DNA of 8,675 nucleotides from JAVJRN01 sp047635055 (GTDB lineage: Bacteria; Bacteroidota; Bacteroidia; Cytophagales; Cyclobacteriaceae): positions 1-8,675 of the forward strand of contig JBLIIJ010000130.1 of the NCBI GenBank assembly GCA_047635055.1, given 5' to 3'. Made by a program: the position numbers and the translations under genes. Below, in pieces: positions 1 to 6,195 of this stretch. The number at the start of each line of letters is the position of its first letter. Within the stretch, counting starts at the first letter, position 1. The notes beneath the pieces are model-generated. The model ran no database searches, was not told where the DNA came from, and saw nothing but the letters and a program-made list of their open reading frames with translations.

Positions 1-1157
1 AATAGATTTTGCAATTTGCCCTTAGTTCCGGCACTATGAAGGAATCTATAAGAATTGGTGCTCCCCTGACCTGTTACGATGTTGTTGATCGCGGAATTAT
101 AATCGAGTGCAATATCTATTGGTTCATCATGTCGAAGATCAGTGTACCATCTGCAATCTGCCTTGTCTGCTTTCAAAGGCGTTGCATGGCTATCTATGTA
201 CGTGAAATTCGTAGCATAATATCCGTGTTTCTTGTCTGATAGGTCTTTATAAAATGGATTTTCAACGGCTGTCAATCGTTTATTAAGAACAGAAATATCA
301 AAGACCACCCTTTCCAATTCACGTTTGAGATTTTTGATTGGCCCTGAACCTAAAGAATGGATATTATCTAATGTATCGGCTTCCGAAACGTAGACTAGAT
401 CTTTTCTTAATTCATTCAGTTCTTCTTCGAATTGCGCTATCAATGTTAGTTTATCCTTTTTTGCTTTTTTGGTTCTTGATCGATCAACTTCATTTTTAAG
501 CTCATTGACTCTTTGAATGATCATCATTGTTAGTTCAAAAGCTTCGGGATCTGCTTCTTCTGCCATTCTATATAGCCAGTCCCCTTTGGAATCTTGTGGC
601 CTATCTGTGGTTAGTAATATGCTATGATGTTGGCTTAGATTGCCAAAGTGTTCATCATTTCCTCGATTGGTGTGCATTACTTCAACGAATTTTTCATAAT
701 CGTATAGTTTGCACTCGTCGGCATGTATCCAATCTAAATCAATACCGTTTGAAATTCCCATTCTATCAAGGGAAATGAGTTGCATGCCCGATCCATTGCA
801 AACATGAATAAAGTGTTTAGGGTCAATTGGGCATAGATAGGGTTTTTTTATTCTTAGATCTGCTGGTGCAAATTTCCTATCCCAATAATGGACGTTTTCT
901 TTGAGACCATACTTGTTCCATCCTTTCAATATTTTTGGAAGGATGATGGTTAGAAGTTTGTCATAACTGACGGAAATCAAACCACCCAATGACCTGGGCA
1001 TTGTGACTATGTTATTATAAGTAAAGTCAACGCCCGGCCCTTCTGTTTTTCCTGTACCTCTTCCCCAAAAGCAAATCGTAAGATGTGCCTTGATTATTAA
1101 GAACATCATTTGTGGGATGTTATGATGTACGCTCTGCTTACTTTTCGATATCGACAT
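1..1157 (-). CDS. Phage terminase large subunit, ATPase domain and start of nuclease domain (partial, runs off left edge)
   Basis: This is the DNA-packaging motor that cuts concatemeric phage DNA and pumps it into proheads through the portal. The frame is open from ATG 1157 to the window edge, giving 385 residues with no stop. Visible motifs are a Walker A loop GRGTGKTEG (residues 32-40), a Walker B strand IDLDWIHADE (139-148, with D147 and catalytic E148), and a coupling motif LLTTD (181-185). After a long, highly charged and probably coiled-coil linker (about 210-300) comes IDIALDYNSAINN (347-359), which fits the first strand of the RNase H-like nuclease, with D352 the likely metal ligand. 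The rest of the nuclease is outside the window. The start overlaps the preceding gene by 20 bases; it lies after an in-frame TGA and is the first ATG in the frame. Identification is by motif order and is strong. Confidence 0.93.
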   Translation of the reverse strand, partial: MSISKSKQSVHHNIPQMMFLIIKAHLTICFWGRGTGKTEGPGVDFTYNNIVTMPRSLGGLISVSYDKLLTIILPKILKGWNKYGLKENVHYWDRKFAPADLRIKKPYLCPIDPKHFIHVCNGSGMQLISLDRMGISNGIDLDWIHADECKLYDYEKFVEVMHTNRGNDEHFGNLSQHHSILLTTDRPQDSKGDWLYRMAEEADPEAFELTMMIIQRVNELKNEVDRSRTKKAKKDKLTLIAQFEEELNELRKDLVYVSEADTLDNIHSLGSGPIKNLKRELERVVFDISVLNKRLTAVENPFYKDLSDKKHGYYATNFTYIDSHATPLKADKADCRWYTDLRHDEPIDIALDYNSAINNIVTGQGSTNSYRFLHSAGTKGKLQNL

Positions 1158-1731
1158 CTTCTGCAATATTTTGAAGTTTATCGGAGATCAGTTTCTTTAA
1201 TTCCTTATCCTTTGGCAATTTGACAATAGAACTTCTAGGGAACCAACCGATTTGTATTTCAGGTAGTTTGATATCATCATATAGCACTGCGTCCCCTGAA
1301 CCCATTGCCATGATGTAAGTCTGCTTTATTTTAGAGAGAGCAGCGATTGATTTATAATCTTTCAATATCACACAAGCTTGAATCCTTTCTTCAAGTCTGC
1401 CTAGTTCAATATCAATATGAAATTTTTGGTCTTTAATATCGGATTCACCGAATAGCCTTTGTGTCTTGTTATAGATCCGGTAAGCAGTTGCCTGGCTAAT
1501 GTATTGACCATCGCTGTATTTTAATAACCTGACCATCATCGGAATTACCTTTAATCGCGAAGTATATTTTCGGATTAGGTCATAGCAAGCGTCCATGAAA
1601 TTAGCCATTTCTTGTAGCTTCTTGCTTAGTTCCTCCCGTTCCAGTTCCCCTTTGAAGTGTTTGATTAGTGTTTCATCATCAAACTGCTGTGTGGTAATAA
1701 TTTTTACTTCTGCTCTTTTAATATCACTCAT
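1138..1731 (-). CDS. Probable small terminase or packaging-associated HTH protein
   Basis: This is a 197-residue soluble, lysine-rich protein immediately before the large terminase, which it overlaps by 20 bases. Residues about 63-95 contain a helix-turn-helix-like stretch ending in ISQATAYRIYNKTQRLFG (78-95), followed by a helical region (105-140) that could oligomerise. This layout, an N-terminal DNA-binding part plus a helical core directly upstream of TerL, fits small terminases, which recognise the packaging site. An upstream in-frame ATG at 1746 would add five residues. ATG 1731 is preferred because it gives the compact overlap ATGAGTGA with the previous stop, typical of translational coupling. 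No catalytic motif is visible. The assignment rests on position and the HTH pattern, and the preceding 93-aa gene is a rival candidate for the same role. Confidence 0.6.
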   Translation of the reverse strand: MSDIKRAEVKIITTQQFDDETLIKHFKGELEREELSKKLQEMANFMDACYDLIRKYTSRLKVIPMMVRLLKYSDGQYISQATAYRIYNKTQRLFGESDIKDQKFHIDIELGRLEERIQACVILKDYKSIAALSKIKQTYIMAMGSGDAVLYDDIKLPEIQIGWFPRSSIVKLPKDKELKKLISDKLQNIAEDVDIEK

Positions 1732-2005
1732 AGCTTGAAATTTCAATGTCTTTGATCATACCTAATGCTTGTGTTTGGGCTGGTGAACTGCCCGCTTTAG
1801 CTAAGTCAATAATTTTTTTCTGAACATCGTACTTGGTTAGCAAGAAACCTGATTGGTAGGCCTTGTAAACATTAGAGTCAATATCTTGTAGTTCTGATTC
1901 AAAAATTTTAAGATCAAACTGCATGATTAGGCATATTTCAGCCTTTGTCATACATGCTCCCGCGTAACTTTGAATATCTGTTAATTCTTCTTCACTTAGT
2001 ATCAT
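1724..2005 (-). CDS. Small HTH protein, candidate small terminase subunit or packaging cofactor
   Basis: This encodes 93 residues. The N-terminal third (about 10-40) looks like a helix-turn-helix in which ACMTKAEICLIMQFD supplies the turn between helices. The second half (about 45-88) is helical and holds AYQSGFLLTKYDVQKKIIDLAK followed by GSSPAQTQALGMI. HTH plus a helical AY..G ... LAKxGS segment is a recurring pattern of small terminases and related phage HTH proteins. Its start overlaps the end of the PLD-like gene by 14 bases and its end overlaps the next gene by 8, so it sits inside a coupled cluster. Whether this or the 197-aa neighbour is the true TerS cannot be decided by eye; they could also act together. 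Confidence 0.55.
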   Translation of the reverse strand: MILSEEELTDIQSYAGACMTKAEICLIMQFDLKIFESELQDIDSNVYKAYQSGFLLTKYDVQKKIIDLAKAGSSPAQTQALGMIKDIEISSYE

Positions 2006-2579
2006 TCACGTAGTGGTTTATCCATTTATGATCAAATAATGCAGCTTCACGACTAGTGAAGATGGTTCCCGCTTCTATTCTTCTGTTTCTGCTAAAATTG
2101 GCAGATCCAACGATGCTTACGCCAAAGTCATCATTGATGATGGCTGCTACTTTGGCATGGGCTTTTGTTAGTTTAATTGAATCTGCAAGGCTTTCAATTA
2201 GTTGGAAGCTTTTTGGGCTTCTGTCCTGTATTCGGTAATCAAATAAGCACGTTAACGATTTGATTAAACCTAATTCTTTTAGGTTGAGTAATATTCTGGC
2301 CGGTTCTTCTGTCAACGTCCAAGTGCATATCGTAAGATCAGCGGGGCCAGTTTGCTCCAAAAAATATTGAACCAGATGATGCATGCTCCAAGCTCCATCA
2401 CTGAAAAACTTGAAAGTTCTATTTGGTTGGAAACCATCAAAACATTCTGCTATTGTCTGTTTTTGTTTAGTCTCATAGGTGAGGTTTAACAGCTCAATAT
2501 TTGCTTTTGAAGAGTATGCGTGTGCATTTGTTGTTTCTTCATCATCAGGATTTTTTACAGTTGGTCTAAATAGTGCCAT
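1992..2579 (-). CDS. Single-HKD phospholipase D/nuclease-like protein
   Basis: This is a 195-residue protein whose C-terminal half carries a PLD-superfamily active-site signature. H141 and K143 (HAKVAAIIND) are followed by GSANFSRN (158-165) and RRIEAG (166-171), matching H-x-K ... G-S-x-N ... E. The family acts on phosphodiester bonds; single-HKD members usually dimerise and many are nucleases. The acidic residue normally five positions after the lysine is replaced by isoleucine (I148); D150 and D151 follow just after and may substitute. There is no signal peptide, so it should act in the cytoplasm or inside the virion. It lies between a coiled-coil gene (14-base overlap) and an HTH gene (14-base overlap), within the packaging cluster. 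A role in DNA processing or host DNA attack is inference. Confidence 0.75.
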   Translation of the reverse strand: MALFRPTVKNPDDEETTNAHAYSSKANIELLNLTYETKQKQTIAECFDGFQPNRTFKFFSDGAWSMHHLVQYFLEQTGPADLTICTWTLTEEPARILLNLKELGLIKSLTCLFDYRIQDRSPKSFQLIESLADSIKLTKAHAKVAAIINDDFGVSIVGSANFSRNRRIEAGTIFTSREAALFDHKWINHYVNDTK

Positions 2580-3168
2580 ATAGTAGTTGATCTGCTTTAG
2601 ATATTACAGCTTGGTAAAATGGAATAAGTTCTATTGGCCTTTCTCCTTTTTTTGCTTTGCTCATGTAGGAGATATGGTTGTCACGGATCCTTTTGATTTT
2701 CAAAGGATCTGTGACGCCTTCGAATACCGCTGAGAGTCTATCATTAGATTCTAACTGAGGGAGTTCTTTTCCTGCTCTTAGTAGATTGATGTCTTGCCAA
2801 ATGTCTGTTTTTTGACGTTCGAACTGCAAAATTTTGGTAGCTACTTTCAATCGTTCTTCATCCGACGGGATATTTTCCAGTTGACTTCTTAAATAGTCTC
2901 TTTCAATCAGCAATTCGTTACGCTGTTCGATAAGAACGTCAATATCGGTAGAGCTAACAATGTGATTTGATTTTGTTAAATCCTCTGACATTGGTAGTTC
3001 CTCTATCCATGCGCTAAGAAATTGAATGACTTTTTTTTCACTAAAAGAAGTCTTGGTCATTTTCAAATAGCGATTTGCGAATGATTCATCCTTGTGTTCT
3101 TCAATGAATTTCAGGGCAATGATGTAATCGAAATCTGCAATATGTTTTTCTATAATAGATCGCTGCAT
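2566..3168 (-). CDS. Coiled-coil protein of unknown function, first gene of packaging module
   Basis: I do not recognise this 200-residue protein. The N-terminal part (1-70) is helical and mixed. A strongly charged helix (about 75-135, including IEQRNELLIERDYLRSQLE) predicts a coiled coil and continues into RLKVATKILQFERQK and TDIWQDINLLRAGKELP. The C-terminal part is basic (KIKRIRDNH, SKAKKGERP). This composition fits a scaffold, adaptor or DNA-associated protein. The frame can be extended to a TTG at 3201, giving 211 residues, but that would begin only 7 bases after the terminator T-tract; ATG 3168 is preferred. It overlaps the PLD-like gene by 14 bases. Its position directly ahead of PLD, HTH and terminase genes suggests a packaging-related job, but there is no direct evidence. 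Confidence 0.7.
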   Translation of the reverse strand: MQRSIIEKHIADFDYIIALKFIEEHKDESFANRYLKMTKTSFSEKKVIQFLSAWIEELPMSEDLTKSNHIVSSTDIDVLIEQRNELLIERDYLRSQLENIPSDEERLKVATKILQFERQKTDIWQDINLLRAGKELPQLESNDRLSAVFEGVTDPLKIKRIRDNHISYMSKAKKGERPIELIPFYQAVISKADQLLYGTI

Positions 3169-3207
3169 GCTGCGAAAATGGGGAGGGCAGTTGCCAATCA
3201 AAAGGAC

Positions 3208-3237
3208 AAAAAAAAGCCAAACGTTTAGTTTGGCTTT
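3208..3237 (-). terminator. Intrinsic terminator at the end of the head module
   Basis: On the minus strand a perfect 10-bp stem, AAAGCCAAAC paired with GTTTGGCTTT (3228-3237 with 3213-3222), with a 5-base loop, runs straight into a T-tract (3215-3208). It begins 22 bases after the stop of the 79-aa gene and ends 40 bases before the ATG of the next gene. It is a textbook rho-independent terminator and divides the minus-strand genes into two transcription units or attenuates the second. Confidence 0.88.
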
Positions 3238-3259
3238 AATATTTAGGGTTTAAGTAATT

Positions 3260-3499
3260 TTACTTTGGCTTCTTATCCAAAGTGGGCGAAGGTTTTAATC
3301 GTTGGATAAAAGGACATTTTAAGTCCATTAGCTTTTCTGCTTGATCGACGGTGATCTTCCTAAGATCATATGTCTTTCCTCTAATATCAATTTCCCCTGG
3401 TATCACACCAACGATTTCAAATTCTCCTTTAATATGAACGCTTGGAAGGTTGTCCTTCCTTAAGCGTGTCATTTTATCTTCTAAAGTCTCTAATGGCAT
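3260..3499 (-). CDS. Small phage protein of unknown function, last gene of the head module
   Basis: This encodes 79 residues with no family I can name. The middle, IPGEIDIRGKTYDLRKITVDQAEKLMDLKCPFIQRLK (about 33-69), has the form of a short beta strand pair followed by a helix. Its LRKIT..QAEKL...KCPFI pattern is of a type I associate with small proteins near capsid genes in Bacteroidota phages; this is recollection, not a search. The C-terminal tail is lysine/proline rich. It begins with MPLE, as does the gene before it. It is 18 bases downstream of that gene and 22 bases before a strong terminator, so it closes the head operon. Likely a minor structural or assembly protein. Confidence 0.65.
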   Translation of the reverse strand: MPLETLEDKMTRLRKDNLPSVHIKGEFEIVGVIPGEIDIRGKTYDLRKITVDQAEKLMDLKCPFIQRLKPSPTLDKKPK

Positions 3500-3517
3500 A
3501 TTAAAAAAAGTTTAGGC

Positions 3518-4066
3518 CTATGCGGCTGGTGTTAATGGAATGGTTAGGGGTACTGCTTCGGTTCCGTACATAAGCGATATGGTTCCGGCATGTTCAAAAG
3601 TGATTTTGCAATCTACCTCGTCACTGACATCTGCACCAGATGGAATTTCAAATTCTTCCAACATTGCTGGAAGATCTTCTTCACCAATAAATCTAGGTTG
3701 ACCAGACAAATCATTGACAATGAAAAACATTTCGTCATTCATATGCTGTTTGATAAATCCGATGACATTGGCTGTGATCGCAGCTCTAACAATTTCTAGT
3801 TTGTTGAGTGCAGATTTTGAACCTCTTTGCCCAGCTGATGTACTCGTCAATGATGATTTACGAATGGTAGCATCAAAGTAATACATTTGATTCCCTGTGG
3901 ACATTGCTACCGCTGCTGATAGTGTTCCTACTTCTTCCAAAGTACTAGGTGAGGCGTTTTCAGTCGGCCATGTTTCCACTTCATCGACTAGACCAAAATA
4001 TATTCTTCTTTTCAGTCCGGCTCCTTTTGTTGAGCCGGAACCTTTGGTTACATTTTCTAAAGGCAT
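3518..4066 (-). CDS. Probable virion structural protein
   Basis: This 182-residue protein has a glycine/serine-rich start (KGSGSTKGAG, 8-17), a beta-rich body and no enzyme motif. Notable segments are RRIYFGLVDEVETWP (20-34), MYYFDATIRKSS (61-72), EMFFIVNDLSGQPRFIG (112-128) and VDCKITFEHAGTISLMYG (151-168). A beta-rich protein with a FIVxDxxGxxRxIG-like core and a central loop ending in IPSGADVSDE fits tail-tube, head-tail or decoration proteins of Bacteroidota phages. It lies two genes after the capsid gene and 4 bases after the 128-aa gene. Its core recalls FIYKSLNGQWLM in the 151-aa protein at 7075-7530. Structural role is likely; the exact one is not determined. Confidence 0.6.
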   Translation of the reverse strand: MPLENVTKGSGSTKGAGLKRRIYFGLVDEVETWPTENASPSTLEEVGTLSAAVAMSTGNQMYYFDATIRKSSLTSTSAGQRGSKSALNKLEIVRAAITANVIGFIKQHMNDEMFFIVNDLSGQPRFIGEEDLPAMLEEFEIPSGADVSDEVDCKITFEHAGTISLMYGTEAVPLTIPLTPAA

Positions 4067-4070
4067 AGTA

Positions 4071-4457
4071 CTAATTTTTAGGGTTCAATACTCCTGACTT
4101 GATGGAAACAAGATGATCAGCGATTTTCTTTTCCCCAACTTTTAATTCATTTGCTGCGATCTCATTTATGGTAAAAGTGTAATCCTTAATGGCCACACCT
4201 CGAGTAACTAGGTATTCTAGTTTTCCGACTTTTACAGTAGGAAATTTGGGCGCCCTTTTTTTCCCAGATTCGTATTCCGAAAGCTTGGCATTGAGTTCCC
4301 CAATATCTGCTTCGTGTAATTTTGTCAAAGCTTCTGCTTTTTCACAACCCAGTTCACTTCCTGCCAATGTAGCAAGTAATTCATCGATGTTAGAATCCTT
4401 GTGACTCTCCTTGAGAGCCACAATTCTTATTTCTAGTTCCGTTAGCAATTTCGCCAT
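4071..4457 (-). CDS. Capsid-adjacent protein of unknown function
   Basis: The product has 128 residues. The first half (about 1-68) is a charged helix, including KLHEADIGELNAKLSEYESG, likely coiled coil. The second half (about 70-125) is a small mixed domain beginning FPTVKVGKLEYLVTRGVAIKD and ending VSIKSGVLNPKN. It begins 2 bases after the capsid gene stop and ends 4 bases before the next gene, so it is surely co-expressed with the capsid. In many phages the gene right after the major capsid protein encodes a head-completion or head-decoration protein. That role is plausible here but is inferred from position only. Confidence 0.6.
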   Translation of the reverse strand: MAKLLTELEIRIVALKESHKDSNIDELLATLAGSELGCEKAEALTKLHEADIGELNAKLSEYESGKKRAPKFPTVKVGKLEYLVTRGVAIKDYTFTINEIAANELKVGEKKIADHLVSIKSGVLNPKN

Positions 4458-4459
4458 GA

Positions 4460-5755
4460 TTATGATTGATCGTTTATACGTAAATTATTAAGGTTCTCAA
4501 ATTCAAAACCCATTAACCATTTGTACCCCAGAATTATTTTCCAAAGGCTTTGATCTCTTACTTTGACCTTATTCATGTCATTCATGAGGTCGGTACCAAA
4601 ATGGATATTTGGCAACTTCATGTTGCCTTGTACCATTTTGGCTTCTCCTGAAATCAATCGTCTTGAACCACCCATCCAGCTGCAAGGCTTTGCAAAACCT
4701 TTGCCAAAGGTGCCAGGAATGACTAGGTACTGTACCTTTTCTTTTCTGGTTTGATCGTAAACTGCATACTTAGCAAGATCATCAATACCATCCATCAATA
4801 ATTCAAAATCTGTATTACTTTGCAACGTTAGGATGTTACCGCTTTTCATTGAATTTGAATGAGATCTTATTAACTCCTTTTGTGCAGCGATGGCCTCTGC
4901 TGGGGTGCTTATTGCTCCAAGTCCTTGCTCCACTATATCCGCACTTGTCACATAGTTCTCTAGAATAGTCCCTATTCCCTTACATATGGCTTCTGCGGTG
5001 CTGTTTTTCCATTTGGCTGGATGTGTTATGGGGGTTTCACCTCCAGCTGCTGTTGCGATACATTTGAAATACTCCATTATCCCATCAACGGTAATTGTGA
5101 TGTAGTCACCTACTGCGTGACCTGCTCCATTTATAGCAGTGGCGGTACTGTTATCAAATCCAAAGAATGCCGTTTTATCGTTCATTTCTTTGGCAATACT
5201 TTTGGATATTTCGCCTAATGTCCATGGCCAGAATGGTATGGTTTGCGCTGGTGCCTGTGTCGCTGCGCTACCGGGCATTAGGTTTTCAGATAAGAAGGTT
5301 TCGCGGTATTCTTCAGGATCGATGGGTATTTCTCTTTTTGCAGGAAGTACGTTTAAGAAGTGATCCGTATAGATGAGATTTCCACCTTTTGTTTCTTCAT
5401 CAGAGCTAAAGGGTCGAATCCCATCCAGTACGGCAAATTTGTTTAATCTCACTTTGTTTTTGACATTAACATGGACAAAAACATCATTTACAAAATCAAG
5501 TTTATTGATCATGTCGGTGATTATTTTATTGTACGTCTTACCTACATAAGCTGTCAATCCAGTGGTGTCAATAGTAGTGAAAAACGAGTTACTTGGCAGT
5601 TGTTTGGGAATGAGTCCAATCAATAGCACTGCTCCCATGAATACTACTGAGTAGCTGATGGGAACGCCAAAAATTTCCAATGTGTAGTTGTCCGTTGCAA
5701 GCGCAATGGCTATCCCGAAAAATAGGATGTAAAATAAATTGAATAATAGTTTCAT
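4460..5755 (-). CDS. Probable major capsid protein with hydrophobic N-terminal extension
   Basis: This 431-residue protein follows the protease/scaffold gene by 5 bases, the standard place for the major capsid protein. The body is compatible with an HK97-type coat protein: LDFVNDVFVHVNVKNKV (86-102) and KLPNIHFGTDLMNDMNK (380-396) resemble stretches in Bacteroidota phage coat proteins, and the C-terminal part is rich in strands. Two features are odd. Residues 3-20 and 31-50 are two hydrophobic segments (LLFNLFYILFFGIAIALA and VPISYSVVFMGAVLLIGLIP), where other coat proteins have a cleavable helical prodomain. Residues 214-249 (AVGDYITITVDGIMEYFKC ... HPAKW) resemble a CBM5/12-type carbohydrate-binding module inserted in the fold. 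The protease next door could remove the hydrophobic part. Capsid identity rests on context and recalled family resemblance. Confidence 0.8.
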   Translation of the reverse strand: MKLLFNLFYILFFGIAIALATDNYTLEIFGVPISYSVVFMGAVLLIGLIPKQLPSNSFFTTIDTTGLTAYVGKTYNKIITDMINKLDFVNDVFVHVNVKNKVRLNKFAVLDGIRPFSSDEETKGGNLIYTDHFLNVLPAKREIPIDPEEYRETFLSENLMPGSAATQAPAQTIPFWPWTLGEISKSIAKEMNDKTAFFGFDNSTATAINGAGHAVGDYITITVDGIMEYFKCIATAAGGETPITHPAKWKNSTAEAICKGIGTILENYVTSADIVEQGLGAISTPAEAIAAQKELIRSHSNSMKSGNILTLQSNTDFELLMDGIDDLAKYAVYDQTRKEKVQYLVIPGTFGKGFAKPCSWMGGSRRLISGEAKMVQGNMKLPNIHFGTDLMNDMNKVKVRDQSLWKIILGYKWLMGFEFENLNNLRINDQS

Positions 5756-5760
5756 GGTGC

Positions 5761-6195
5761 TTATTGTAGTTTACTCTTCATTGCTTTTAGCTCTTGATCA
5801 ACGCTAGAGCTGAAATTATTTTCTTCTTCGTCCTCGTCAAATTCCTGTTGATCATCGGATTTTGGTTTTTTAGGAGGGTCAGATTTTAGGCCTAATTTTT
5901 TTGTTAGGTCTGCAATGATTTTGTCTTTGCCCGCAAGTTCATTTGTGATATTATCTCCCAAACTGACTCCAACGGTATATTCTTGGCCCAGGGCTTTGAA
6001 AGACTTTTTCAACTGATCTAAAAAATCATTAGTGCGATTTAATGAAGTTGTATGCTGGGCACTGCCGAGAATAACAACATCAACGCCCTGTTCTTGAAGT
6101 TCGGTTTGCACTGCTGCATAATCCTCGGGGCTTGCTTCGTTTGCTGATAGCTTCACTGCCAATTCGGCCAGTTTGCTAAGTTGAACTTTGCTCAT
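5761..6195 (-). CDS. Possible internally initiated scaffold protein (in frame with the protease gene)
   Basis: An in-frame ATG at 6195 (M278 of the protease fusion) would give a 144-residue protein made of the scaffold-like region alone. The 30 bases just upstream are almost only A and T, as favoured by Bacteroidota translation starts, and they encode the low-complexity linker NKNKNQNKF. Nested scaffolds from internal starts in protease genes are known, lambda Nu3 within C being the classic case. There is no direct evidence of use here, so this is a proposal. Confidence 0.4.
   Translation of the reverse strand: MSKVQLSKLAELAVKLSANEASPEDYAAVQTELQEQGVDVVILGSAQHTTSLNRTNDFLDQLKKSFKALGQEYTVGVSLGDNITNELAGKDKIIADLTKKLGLKSDPPKKPKSDDQQEFDEDEEENNFSSSVDQELKAMKSKLQ

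Noticed and set aside
1732..1746. ATG 1746 as start of the 197-aa HTH protein
   Set aside because: It would overlap the previous gene by 23 bases; ATG 1731 gives the tight ATGAGTGA overlap typical of coupled genes. Not excluded.
3166..3201. TTG start at 3201 for the coiled-coil gene
   Set aside because: It begins only 7 bases after the terminator T-tract and adds 11 residues with no pattern; ATG 3168 is a better start.
2056..5376. Several plus-strand frames of 60-83 codons across the head and packaging genes
   Set aside because: They lie wholly inside well-supported minus-strand genes and have no domain, spacing or start signal; they are antisense shadows.
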